A stretch of DNA of 20,839 nucleotides from DSWT01 sp035415725. GTDB taxonomy: Bacteria > Chloroflexota > Anaerolineae > B4-G1 > SLSP01. Position numbers and translations under genes: made by a program. The notes under the pieces are model-generated. The model saw only the letters and a program-made list of their open reading frames with translations, ran no database searches and was not told the origin of the DNA. The DNA is taken from assembly GCA_035415725.1 (NCBI GenBank), contig DAOOGN010000079.1, positions 1 through 20,839 of the forward strand. The letters run 5' to 3'. Below, one piece after another: positions 14,151-20,839 of this stretch; positions within the stretch are counted from its first letter, which is position 1, and every line of letters starts with the position of its first letter.

Positions 14151-14166
14151 ATCTATTCAGGCTAGT

Positions 14167-14335
14167 GCTGCGCGACGCACATACCTGCTCAGCTTATGCT
14201 TGCCAGGGATCGTCAGATCCAGGCATAGCGCGCCAGAACCGCGGATCTAGCGATCCACTCCGAGCAGCGATCCACTCCGAGCAGCAATCCGCTCCAAGCC
14301 TGGCTAACGGGTGTGGAATTTCTGCCTCAATGTAT
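14167..14335. other. Insertion of about 170 bp with a 17-bp triple tandem repeat
   Basis: Relative to the intact repeat at 20634-20760 this segment is extra. TAGT occurs at both borders (14163-14166 and 14336-14339). It contains three tandem 17-mers GCGATCCACTCCGAGCA (14250-14300, third copy diverged) and a GGATC-GTCA-GATCC hairpin. No ORF and no terminal inverted repeats were seen. Confidence 0.55.
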
Positions 14336-14439
14336 TAGTAAACCCGGCGAAGCGACTTATTCCCTAGAGTAGGTTTGGCGCTGATTTTGGTATGCCAGGC
14401 ACTTTTGGATGGCGACTTAGGCGTGTTTCCATAAGCCCA
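14336..14439. repeat. Dispersed repeat R, copy 1
   Basis: Matches 20646-20760: GACTTATTCCCTAGAG or CACTTATTCCCTAGAG, then GGTATGCCxGG, then GCGTGTTTCxATAAGCCCA. Copy 1 is interrupted upstream by the 14167-14335 insertion and the MITE at 14029. From 14440 to 14631 the sequence is pyrimidine-rich on the plus strand and I see no gene there. Confidence 0.75.
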
Positions 14440-14631
14440 CACTCCCTCTTTCTCGCCCCCCTTCTTCATCCTATCATTCTGCCAATCCTGCTCTCTTTCT
14501 TCCCCGCTTGTGGCCGAATAGTTACTTCTAGAACCCTCGCCTTTATTGTACCATGTTTTGCCTCATTACAATCTCGCCGAACTTACGAGCGATCTCGGCG
14601 TGCCACATCCTTAGTATAACACCGTTCAGGT

Positions 14632-14751
14632 CAATACCTTCGCCAATTTGGAGTGACCTGAATTTTACCTCCACCTCTAGTGTTAAATGCGTAATTCAGC
14701 CACTAGATGCAGTGTGAAAAATCGCCATTTAGAATTTTGGCGAAGGTATTG
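14632..14751. mobile_element. MITE family 2, copy 1
   Basis: 120 bp with 15-bp terminal inverted repeats CAATACCTTCGCCAA and its complement. Left 23 bp and right 26 bp are shared with the copy at 17599-17718; the middle has diverged. No ORF. A target duplication is not evident here. Confidence 0.85.
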
Positions 14752-14866
14752 GCCTCACAGATTACTTTTCATCTTGACTTGAGGGGTGAACGAGTAAAAT
14801 GGGAGGCACAGATTGGGAACCAATCCCCAATCACCCATTATAAACCATCAAAAAGCGAGGTATATG

Positions 14867-15973
14867 ATGAGCGACGATACGATTTACATTCCTGTGGATG
14901 TGCTCCACGCCTTTATGATCGACACCTTCAAGGCGCAGGGCGTGACTGACGAGGATGCACACCTTTGCGCGGATATTCTGATCACCTCCGATTTGCGCGG
15001 AATTGAATCGCACGGGATAGGGCGGCTCAAGTATTACTACGACCGCATCCAGATGGGGGTACAGTTCCCCACGGCATCGATGGAGATCATCAAGGATGAC
15101 GGCGCGACGGCGCTGATTGACGGCCACCACGGCATGGGCCACCCCACGGCTCACCGCGCGATGAGGCTGGCGATGCAGAAGGCCAAACAGTACGGCCTGG
15201 GCGCCGTGGCCGTGCGCAACACGACGCACTTCGGCATCGCGGGCTACTACTCGCTGATGGCAGCGCAGGAGGGGATGATGGGCCTGACGGTGACGAACGC
15301 GCGCCCGTCGATCACCCCGACGTTCGGTGCGGAACCGATGTTGGGAACGAACCCCATCGCTTTCGCCGCTCCCTCCGACATGGAATATCCCTTCTGTTTC
15401 GACGGTGCCACGTCCATCTGCCAGCGCGGCAAAATCGAGGTGGCGGACCGCGCCGGGAAACCCATCCCGGCAGGCTGGGTGATCAGCTCAGAGGGTGAGT
15501 TGATGACAGACCCGGCGAAAATTCTGGTTGACCTGGGAAAAGACAAAGCCGCGCTGCTGCCGCTTGGCGGCGCCGGCGAACTGTTCGCGGGCTACAAGGG
15601 CTACGGTCTGGCGACGATGGTGGAAATCCTGTGCGCCTCGCTCTCCAACGGCGCCTTCCTGAAGGACTTACTCGGTTTCGCGCCGGATGGCTCGCGCCGC
15701 CCGTTCATGGTCGGCCACTTCTTCCTCGCCATTGACATCGAGCACTTCATCCCCCTCGACGTTTCGCGTCGGGTGACGGGCAACATTATGCGTGGATTGC
15801 AGGCCGCGCACAAAGCGCCAGGCTACGACCGCATCTATGTAGCCGGAGAGAAGGAGTTCGAGAAGGAAAAACTCGTCCGCAAGCAAGGCGTTCCCGTCAA
15901 CGCGAACCTGCGCAAGGATTTGCAAACGATGCGGGATGCGTTGGGCATCAAGGGGTACGAGGCCTATTTCTGA
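14867..15973 (+). CDS. Ldh-family (malate/L-lactate dehydrogenase 2) oxidoreductase
   Basis: 368 residues from the ATG at 14867, which has GAGGT 5 nt upstream; the ATG at 14864 is too close. It belongs to the Ldh2/MdhA family of NAD(P)-dependent 2-hydroxyacid dehydrogenases, unrelated in fold to classical LDH. Seen: SDLRGIESHGIGRL with the probable catalytic His49, GHHGMGHPTAHRAMRLAM, AVRNTTHFGIAGYY, and FGAEPMLGTNPIAFAAPS (cofactor region). Full family length. Substrate not decidable from sequence: malate, lactate, ureidoglycolate and sugar-derived acids are all used in the family. It lies 75 nt before rhaB on the same strand, which favours a role in sugar or 2-hydroxyacid catabolism. Confidence 0.9.
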   Translation: MSDDTIYIPVDVLHAFMIDTFKAQGVTDEDAHLCADILITSDLRGIESHGIGRLKYYYDRIQMGVQFPTASMEIIKDDGATALIDGHHGMGHPTAHRAMRLAMQKAKQYGLGAVAVRNTTHFGIAGYYSLMAAQEGMMGLTVTNARPSITPTFGAEPMLGTNPIAFAAPSDMEYPFCFDGATSICQRGKIEVADRAGKPIPAGWVISSEGELMTDPAKILVDLGKDKAALLPLGGAGELFAGYKGYGLATMVEILCASLSNGAFLKDLLGFAPDGSRRPFMVGHFFLAIDIEHFIPLDVSRRVTGNIMRGLQAAHKAPGYDRIYVAGEKEFEKEKLVRKQGVPVNANLRKDLQTMRDALGIKGYEAYF

Positions 15974-15985
15974 TAGAGAACCAGG

Positions 15986-16017
15986 AGTACGGAGTAGGGA
16001 GAAACATACTCCGTACT
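15986..16017 (+). promoter_or_regulatory. Hairpin between the Ldh-family gene and rhaB
   Basis: AGTACGGAGTA (15986-15996) pairs perfectly with TACTCCGTACT (16007-16017) around a 10-nt loop. A further imperfect arm (TACTCCATACTCC) follows. No T tract. It could tune read-through or stabilise mRNA ends, or be a dispersed repeat. Confidence 0.5.
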
Positions 16018-16048
16018 TCGTACTCCATACTCCGTGGGGAGCGTAGCT

Positions 16049-17548
16049 ATGGCAAATGGCGAAAATTCGGTTTTTCTGGCCGTCGATCTCGGTGCGGAGA
16101 GTGGCCGGGTGGTGGCGGGAATGTTTGACGGTGAACGCATCGCTTTGGAGGAAGTCCATCGCTTCTCCAACGGGCCGGTCAACGTGAGGGGACATCTCCA
16201 TTGGGACGTGCTGCGGCTGTGGAGCGACATCAAAATCGGGCTGGCGCAGGCGGCGCACCTGTACGGCAATCGCGTGGCCGGCGTTGGGCTGGATACGTGG
16301 GGCGTGGACTTCGCGCTGCTGGATGCAAACGACGAGTTGTTGGGCAATCCGTATCACTACCGCGACGCGCGCACCGAAGGAATGATGGAGCGCGCTTTCG
16401 AGAAGGTCACGCGCGAGGCGATTTTCGCGGCGACAGGCATCCAGTTCATGCCGTTGAACACCCTCATCCAGCTCGTGGCGATGGTCGAAGCGCGGTCGCC
16501 GGCACTGGATGTCGCCCAGACCTTGCTGATGATGCCGGATTTGCTCAACTTCTGGCTCACCGGCGTCAAGACGAATGAGTTCAGCGACGCGACAACCAGC
16601 CAGTGTTACAATCCACGGGCGGGAACGTGGGCTTACGAACTGTTGGAACAGTTGGACATCCCTACCCGTATATTCCGCAGTGGCATCGAAGATCGGATTG
16701 TGCCGCCGGGGACGGTGCTGGGTCCACTACTGCCCTCCGTCAGCGAGGAAACCGGCCTGGATGCCGTGCCCGTCATTGCGCCGGCGACGCACGACACCGG
16801 TTCGGCGGTCGCCGCCGTGCCGATGGACCCCGACAACGCGCTCTACCTCAGTTCCGGCACATGGTCGCTGATGGGCGTGGAGTCCACAGCCCCCATCATC
16901 AACGCCGACATGCTGACGTACAACCTCACCAACGAGGGCGGCGTGAACGGCACGTTTCGCCTGCTCAAAAACATTATGGGGCTGTGGTTAGTGCAAGAAT
17001 GTCGCCGTGAGTGGCAGCGCGCGGGCGAGGATTATGACTACGACGAGATGGTCAAGATGGCTGCCGCCGCCCCCGCGTTCGGGCCGTTGATCTATCCGGG
17101 CGCTGACCGCTTTCTCGCGCCGGGCGATATGACGCCGCGCATCCAGGCGTTTTGCCGTGAAACCGGGCAGGCTGTTCCCCAGACGCATGGGGCGGTGCTG
17201 CGCTGCGTGCTCGAAAGCCTGGCCCTGGAATATCGTTGGGTGGCGGAGAAACTGGACGCGCTCACCGGCAAGCGATTGGGGACAATCCACATTATCGGCG
17301 GCGGCTCGAAGAACGAGTTGCTTGATCAATTGACAGCGGATGCCACCGGACGCACCGTTGTGGCGGGTCCTGTCGAAGCGACGGCGCTCGGCAACGTGCT
17401 GGTACAAGCGGTCGCGCTGGGGCACATCGACTCCATCGCTCAGGGGCGCGAAGTCGTCGCCCGTTCGTTCGCGTTGAAGACGTTTATGCCGCACGATCCG
17501 GCGGCATGGGATGAAGCCTATCGGCGGTATTTGAAGCTGCGTGGCTAA
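16049..17548 (+). CDS. rhaB: Rhamnulokinase
   Basis: 499 residues from the ATG at 16049 with GGGAG upstream (a GTG at 16034 is less likely). FGGY-family sugar kinase that phosphorylates L-rhamnulose with ATP. Seen: phosphate 1 loop LAVDLGAESGRVVAG, GVGLDTWGVDFALLD, NPYHYRDARTEGM, GIQFMPLNTLIQL, the catalytic-Asp block APATHDTGSAVAAVP, SSGTWSLMGVE, and the C-terminal IIGGGSKNELLDQLTADATG adenosine loop. These features, notably YHYRDxRT and THDTxSAVAAVP, are those of RhaB rather than xylulokinase or glycerol kinase. rhaA and rhaD are not in the window. Downstream, a stem-loop was split by a MITE. Confidence 0.93.
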   Translation: MANGENSVFLAVDLGAESGRVVAGMFDGERIALEEVHRFSNGPVNVRGHLHWDVLRLWSDIKIGLAQAAHLYGNRVAGVGLDTWGVDFALLDANDELLGNPYHYRDARTEGMMERAFEKVTREAIFAATGIQFMPLNTLIQLVAMVEARSPALDVAQTLLMMPDLLNFWLTGVKTNEFSDATTSQCYNPRAGTWAYELLEQLDIPTRIFRSGIEDRIVPPGTVLGPLLPSVSEETGLDAVPVIAPATHDTGSAVAAVPMDPDNALYLSSGTWSLMGVESTAPIINADMLTYNLTNEGGVNGTFRLLKNIMGLWLVQECRREWQRAGEDYDYDEMVKMAAAAPAFGPLIYPGADRFLAPGDMTPRIQAFCRETGQAVPQTHGAVLRCVLESLALEYRWVAEKLDALTGKRLGTIHIIGGGSKNELLDQLTADATGRTVVAGPVEATALGNVLVQAVALGHIDSIAQGREVVARSFALKTFMPHDPAAWDEAYRRYLKLRG

Positions 17549-17583
17549 TGCAAACCTGACCGGTCTGCCAGGGTGCCTTTCTA

Positions 17584-17732
17584 TTGCTTTTCCATAAGCA
17601 ATACCTTCGCCAATTTGGAGTAAGCTGAATGCGGCCACTGCACATAGTGATAAATACCTTATTCGACCACTAAATATGGCGGTCGGGATCACCATTTAGA
17701 ATTTTGGCGAAGGTATTGCATAAGGAAAAGCA
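17584..17732. mobile_element. MITE family 2, copy 2, inserted in a stem-loop
   Basis: The element spans 17599-17718 (120 bp, ends CAATACCTTCGCCAA). The 6-bp direct repeat CATAAG lies at 17593-17598 and 17719-17724. Removing the element and one CATAAG restores TGCTTTTCCATAAGGAAAAG followed by CA, a 9-bp hairpin with an ATAA loop 36 nt after rhaB. No other gene is seen in 17549-17877. Confidence 0.85.
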
Positions 17733-17811
17733 CCCCGTGGCATCTCCCCGGCATGGCCTTGAATAAATCGTCTCCCCTTGAGTAGGCTCCCGCACGATAC
17801 ATCCTTGCGCC

Positions 17812-17839
17812 TTGACAAAATCCCACAACTGCGCACAAT
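17812..17839 (+). promoter_or_regulatory. Possible promoter of the CapA-like lipoprotein gene
   Basis: TTGACA at 17812-17817 and CACAAT at 17834-17839, 16 bp apart, 39 nt before the chosen ATG. The -35 is perfect, the -10 moderate. Confidence 0.45.
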
Positions 17840-17877
17840 GCCACAGAAAAATGCCACACGCTACGCTGAGGCTTGAT

Positions 17878-19617
17878 ATGGATGATACGGTTGTAAAACA
17901 CGCCTGTTGGCGCTTGATGGCGCTGTTCGTTTTGTCGCTGCTGCTTGCCGGCTGCGGGCTGGCTACAGTGGACCCCATGCCCACTTCCACGCCGACACGT
18001 ACCCCGCATCCGCTCACCCCGACGTTGACGCCGACTCCCGTCCCACCCACGCCCACCCCTACCCCGGCCTTTCCAGTGACGGCAGGCTGTGCGGCCGGCG
18101 TCCCCGCTACGGCATGCGCCCGGTTCCGCGAGAAGGTGAGCGCCGCCGCGACGTACTTCACCTGGAGCGACGACACGGCGCACGCCGATACGCTCCTGGG
18201 CGGCACGGACGTACCGCATGCGACGCCGCTCGGCACGTGGACCTACGCGGTCGCTGCGCCCTTCTTCACCGTCGATGATGATATCACCACCGCCGACCTG
18301 CGCGCAACGTGGAGCGGAACGCCGGCCGGTCCCTTTGCCCTCCACGCCTTGCTGGTGACGACCGATACCCGCGACGCGCTCGTGACCCTGTGGGGCGCGC
18401 CGGCCGAAGATGCACTTCAGCTCGTCGCCGCGTCGGATCTGCTGACCACGGCGGAGCAGATGGACGCCTGGGCCATCGTTCCGTTCGACGAACTCGCACC
18501 GCGTTGGAAGGCGTTGCGGGTGGACGGTCTCTCGTTGCTGGATAAAAACCTGGAGGCGGCGGCCTATCCGTTGGCGGTGACACTCTACTGGGGCAGTGCG
18601 AGCCGCTCCGAAACGCTGGCTTTGCTGCCGCGCGCGCCTGAAACGTTCGCCAATCGCTACGAGGAGCACATGACTGTCGTGCTGATGACGGGTGTCACGG
18701 CCATGGCGCGGGGAACGGCGCAGTTGATGGACCGCAAGGGCGTCACCTATCCGGCACAGGATGTTTTGCCCTGGTTTACCGGTGCGGATATCGTTCACAT
18801 CAGCAATGAGGTATCCTTCAATCCGGACTGTGTGACCGAGGGCAGTGGCTCGATGTCGTTCTGCTCCCACGACAGCTACATTGGCTTGCTGGAAGCCGTC
18901 CATACCAGCGTCATTGAACTGACCGGCAACCATTTGGTGGACAAAGGCATCGCGCCCTTGCAACACACACTCGAAATGTACCGCGAACGTGGCTGGCAGT
19001 GGTTCGGCGGCGGTGAAAACTACACCGCTGCGCGCCAACCGGCTAAGTTCGAGAAAGGCCCCAACAAGATTGCCTTCATGGGCTGCAACAGCGTGGATAA
19101 CCCTTACGACTGGGCCACCGACACCCTGCCCGGCGTGTTCTCCTGCCGCCAGACCGACCGCAAAGCACTTGATCCCGCGGATTTAGCGTATCTCGCCACG
19201 ACCATCGCCGAGCTGCGCAACCAGGGGTACAATGTCATTTTTACCGTGCAAGAATACGAAACGGAAAGTTACACGCCCTTCAGCGGGCAGATCGACGATT
19301 TTCGCACCTTTGCCGCTCTGGGTCCGGTCTATGTTCAGGGAAGTCAAGCTCACCAACCGCAGACGATGGAATTCTACGGCGACACGTTTATTCATTACGG
19401 GTTGGGCAATTTGTTCTTCGATCAAATGTGGACGGAGGCACAGCAGGGATTTGTGAACCGTTTGGTCTTCTACGACAATCGTCTGCTGAGTATCGAACTG
19501 CTGCCCACGTGGCTTGAGGAATACGGGCGTCCGCGCCCGATGACGGTCGGCGATCCCGTGCCGGCCGCCGACCGCCGCCAGTTCCTCCAGATGATCTTTG
19601 ATCTGCGCCCACAATGA
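17878..19617 (+). CDS. CapA-family lipoprotein (PGA_cap metallophosphatase-like)
   Basis: 579 residues from the ATG at 17878; the TTG at 17812 is part of a likely -35 box and would bury the signal. Lipoprotein signal RLMALFVLSLLLAGC with the lipid-bearing Cys26, then a Thr/Pro-rich linker to about residue 65. The middle region is unrecognised. The C-terminal 310 residues follow the CapA fold. TGVTAMARG (about 271-279) stands where GDIMLGR is expected. Then come ISNEVSF, ELTGNHLVDKG (GNH at 350-352), QGSQAHQPQTMEFYG for GSHPHVxQPxE, and YGLGNLFFDQ. So GNH and the Asn-Glu are kept, but the first Asp is Val273 and one His is Gln. Probably extracytoplasmic and membrane-tethered; activity may be altered. 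Confidence 0.85.
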   Translation: MDDTVVKHACWRLMALFVLSLLLAGCGLATVDPMPTSTPTRTPHPLTPTLTPTPVPPTPTPTPAFPVTAGCAAGVPATACARFREKVSAAATYFTWSDDTAHADTLLGGTDVPHATPLGTWTYAVAAPFFTVDDDITTADLRATWSGTPAGPFALHALLVTTDTRDALVTLWGAPAEDALQLVAASDLLTTAEQMDAWAIVPFDELAPRWKALRVDGLSLLDKNLEAAAYPLAVTLYWGSASRSETLALLPRAPETFANRYEEHMTVVLMTGVTAMARGTAQLMDRKGVTYPAQDVLPWFTGADIVHISNEVSFNPDCVTEGSGSMSFCSHDSYIGLLEAVHTSVIELTGNHLVDKGIAPLQHTLEMYRERGWQWFGGGENYTAARQPAKFEKGPNKIAFMGCNSVDNPYDWATDTLPGVFSCRQTDRKALDPADLAYLATTIAELRNQGYNVIFTVQEYETESYTPFSGQIDDFRTFAALGPVYVQGSQAHQPQTMEFYGDTFIHYGLGNLFFDQMWTEAQQGFVNRLVFYDNRLLSIELLPTWLEEYGRPRPMTVGDPVPAADRRQFLQMIFDLRPQ

Positions 19618-19754
19618 ATGTATTTCTACCGCCAAATCGTTTTTATTTTCTAACTTTCAACCTGCAACCTGCCAACTTGCAACTATTTTTAAGGAGTCCC
19701 TGTGTAGGATTCCACACGAACGAGGACCAAAATTCGGGCCACAAAGCGCACTGC

Positions 19755-19803
19755 GTTTTTTCTCTGTGATCTCTGTGTACTCGGTGGCTATTTTGAGAGG
19801 AGG
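19755..19803 (+). repeat. CTCTGTGAACTC leader repeat, copy 3
   Basis: GTTTTTTCTCTGTGATCTCT, then a CTCGGTGGCTA block and GAGAGGAGG. It runs straight into the proC start and provides its ribosome binding site. Same family as 9123-9176 and 2734-2775. The rest of 19618-19754 shows only low-complexity CAACCTGCAACCTGCCAACT-type sequence. Confidence 0.8.
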
Positions 19804-19808
19804 ATGTG

Positions 19809-20627
19809 ATGACGTTACCGACTATAGCGGTGATTGGTGCGGGGATCATGGGAGAAGCGTTGATGAAGGGGCTGTTGCGCCAGTCTTTGATCGAGCCACA
19901 GCACATCATCGGCGCCGATCCATGGCATGAGCGGCTGGAAAGCCTGGAAGCGCAGTATCATATCCGCACCTCGGCGGACAATGCCACGGCGGTCCAGGAG
20001 GCCGAGATCGTTTTCCTGTCCGTCAAACCGCAGGTGATCGAGGGAGTGCTCGATGAGATTCGCGGGGCCATGCGCCCTGAAGCGTTGGTCTTCTCCATCG
20101 CCGCCGGCGTGCGTATCGACACCCTCCGCCAGGGGCTGGGGATCGAGAGCATCATCCGCGCGATGCCCAATACGCCGGCGCAGATTGGACAGGGGATCAC
20201 CGTATGGACGGCAACCGCTGCCGTGACCGGGGCCCAGAGGGAGCACGCTTTAACGATTCTCAGGGCACTTGGAGAAGAAGTTTACGTCGGCGACGAACAC
20301 TACTTGGATATGGCGACGGCGCTCTCCGGTACCGGCCCAGCTTACGTCTATCTATTTATGGAAGCCCTGGTCGACGCGGGCGTCCACCTGGGATTTTCGC
20401 GGCATATTGCACAAAAACTCGTCTTTCAAACGGTGATCGGTTCGGCGAACTTTGCCCGGCAATCGGATATGCATCTGGCGGCGCTGCGCAACCAGGTCAC
20501 TTCCCCCGGCGGGACGACGGCTGAGGCGCTCTATCACCTGGACAAAGGTGGATTTCGCACCGTACTTTCGCGCGCGATATGGGCTGCTTACGTCCGTTCG
20601 GTGGAACTGGGCCGCGACAAAATGTAG
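19809..20627 (+). CDS. proC: Pyrroline-5-carboxylate reductase
   Basis: 272 residues from the ATG at 19809 (AGGAGG 5 nt upstream; the GTG at 19806 is too close). Last step of proline synthesis: NAD(P)H reduces pyrroline-5-carboxylate. The Rossmann loop is GAGIMG at 10-15, then SVKPQV, RAMPNTPAQIGQG, and the C-terminal dimerisation/active region ALSGTGPAYVYLFMEALVDA with the family signature VTSPGGTTAEAL. Full family length (about 270). Likely transcribed alone or after the CapA-like gene, 188 nt upstream. Confidence 0.97.
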   Translation: MTLPTIAVIGAGIMGEALMKGLLRQSLIEPQHIIGADPWHERLESLEAQYHIRTSADNATAVQEAEIVFLSVKPQVIEGVLDEIRGAMRPEALVFSIAAGVRIDTLRQGLGIESIIRAMPNTPAQIGQGITVWTATAAVTGAQREHALTILRALGEEVYVGDEHYLDMATALSGTGPAYVYLFMEALVDAGVHLGFSRHIAQKLVFQTVIGSANFARQSDMHLAALRNQVTSPGGTTAEALYHLDKGGFRTVLSRAIWAAYVRSVELGRDKM

Positions 20628-20633
20628 CTTTGG

Positions 20634-20760
20634 GTATCTATTCAGACTGGTAAACCTGGTGCAGCCACTTATTCCCTAGAGGTATCTATTCCAGGTTGGG
20701 CGTGGATTTCGGTATGCCTGGTGCTTGTGGATGACGAGATATGCGTGTTTCTATAAGCCC
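20634..20760. repeat. Dispersed repeat R, copy 2 (uninterrupted)
   Basis: GTATCTATTCAGACTGGTAA, then ACTTATTCCCTAGAG, GGTATGCCTGG and GCGTGTTTCTATAAGCCCA. It is the uninterrupted counterpart of 14021-14439, where a MITE and a further insertion break the same sequence. Confidence 0.75.
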
Positions 20761-20771
20761 ATCCCCCCTGC

Positions 20772-20798
20772 CCCCCTTCCCCAGGGAAGGGGGATTTT
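20772..20798 (+). terminator. Hairpin with short T run after proC
   Basis: CCCCCTTCCC (20772-20781) pairs with GGGAAGGGGG (20784-20793) around a 2-nt gap, followed by ATTTT. It lies about 145 nt after the proC stop. Works as a terminator only if transcription reaches it; also a common dispersed palindrome type. Confidence 0.5.
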
Positions 20799-20804
20799 GG
20801 GTGG

Positions 20805-20839
20805 GGGTGTGGCGGGCGGCGAAGCCGCCCGCCACACCC
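20805..20839. repeat. Perfect 16-bp GC hairpin at the window edge
   Basis: GGGTGTGGCGGGCGGC and its exact complement, GAA loop, ending at the last base. The stem may continue outside. No T tract visible. Confidence 0.8.

Noticed and set aside
17812..17877. TTG start of the CapA-like gene
   Set aside because: This TTG is part of a TTGACA -35 box and would place 22 polar residues before the lipoprotein signal.
17689..19038. Minus-strand frame of 449 codons opposite the CapA-like gene
   Set aside because: No recognisable motif and composition of a shadow; the plus strand has a lipoprotein signal and CapA motifs.

Overview
This window looks like a chromosomal piece of a Chloroflexota bacterium of the Anaerolineae/Caldilineae type. 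That is inferred from the secreted proteins ending in (V/F)(Y/F)LPLVLR, the C-terminal anchors of the PTAV-hydrophobic-basic kind, the degraded gingipain-like (C25) gene, and the many short dispersed intergenic repeats. No rRNA, tRNA or CRISPR array was seen.

Layout. Positions 1-58 hold the 3' end of a secreted-protein gene, followed by a perfect hairpin. Positions 100-3550 (minus strand) hold a compact cluster: two paralogous small membrane-associated proteins, two paralogous ArsA/Get3-type ATPases with a 4-base overlap, and a membrane-anchored TPR protein. I consider this the best candidate for an undescribed system. The ATPases contain no cysteine, so neither the arsenite site nor the Get3 zinc site can be present, and their switch motifs have diverged in a complementary way. 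Upstream on the same strand is a CstA-family transporter (3653-5371) with a near-consensus promoter and a leader of about 180 nt.

Positions 5710-9079 are a gene graveyard: a 3' stub of thyX, an N-terminal stub of a C25 peptidase, the front of a flavodoxin, the frameshifted back end of a surface protein and the front of a transposase. A palindromic repeat array lies among them. Two apparently intact genes survive inside it on the minus strand: a 34-codon peptide with a RiPP-like leader (7474-7578) and a secreted C-terminally anchored protein (6682-7404), with a clear promoter upstream and a terminator downstream.

Positions 9177-10520 encode a secreted seven-bladed FG-GAP-like propeller ending in FLPLVLR. 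uvrB (11095-13104) and a COG0731-type radical SAM gene (13111-13875, minus) converge. They are flanked by inverted repeats and by two copies of one MITE, and upstream of uvrB lies a remnant of an ArsA-like 3' end. From 14867 the plus strand carries an Ldh-family dehydrogenase and rhamnulokinase (probable sugar catabolism pair), then a CapA-like lipoprotein and proC.

The intergenic DNA is rich in small mobile or dispersed elements: two MITE families, each with one copy showing a 6-bp target duplication, a repeat that abuts the ribosome binding site of three unrelated genes, a local tandem duplication, and GC-rich hairpins at the right edge.
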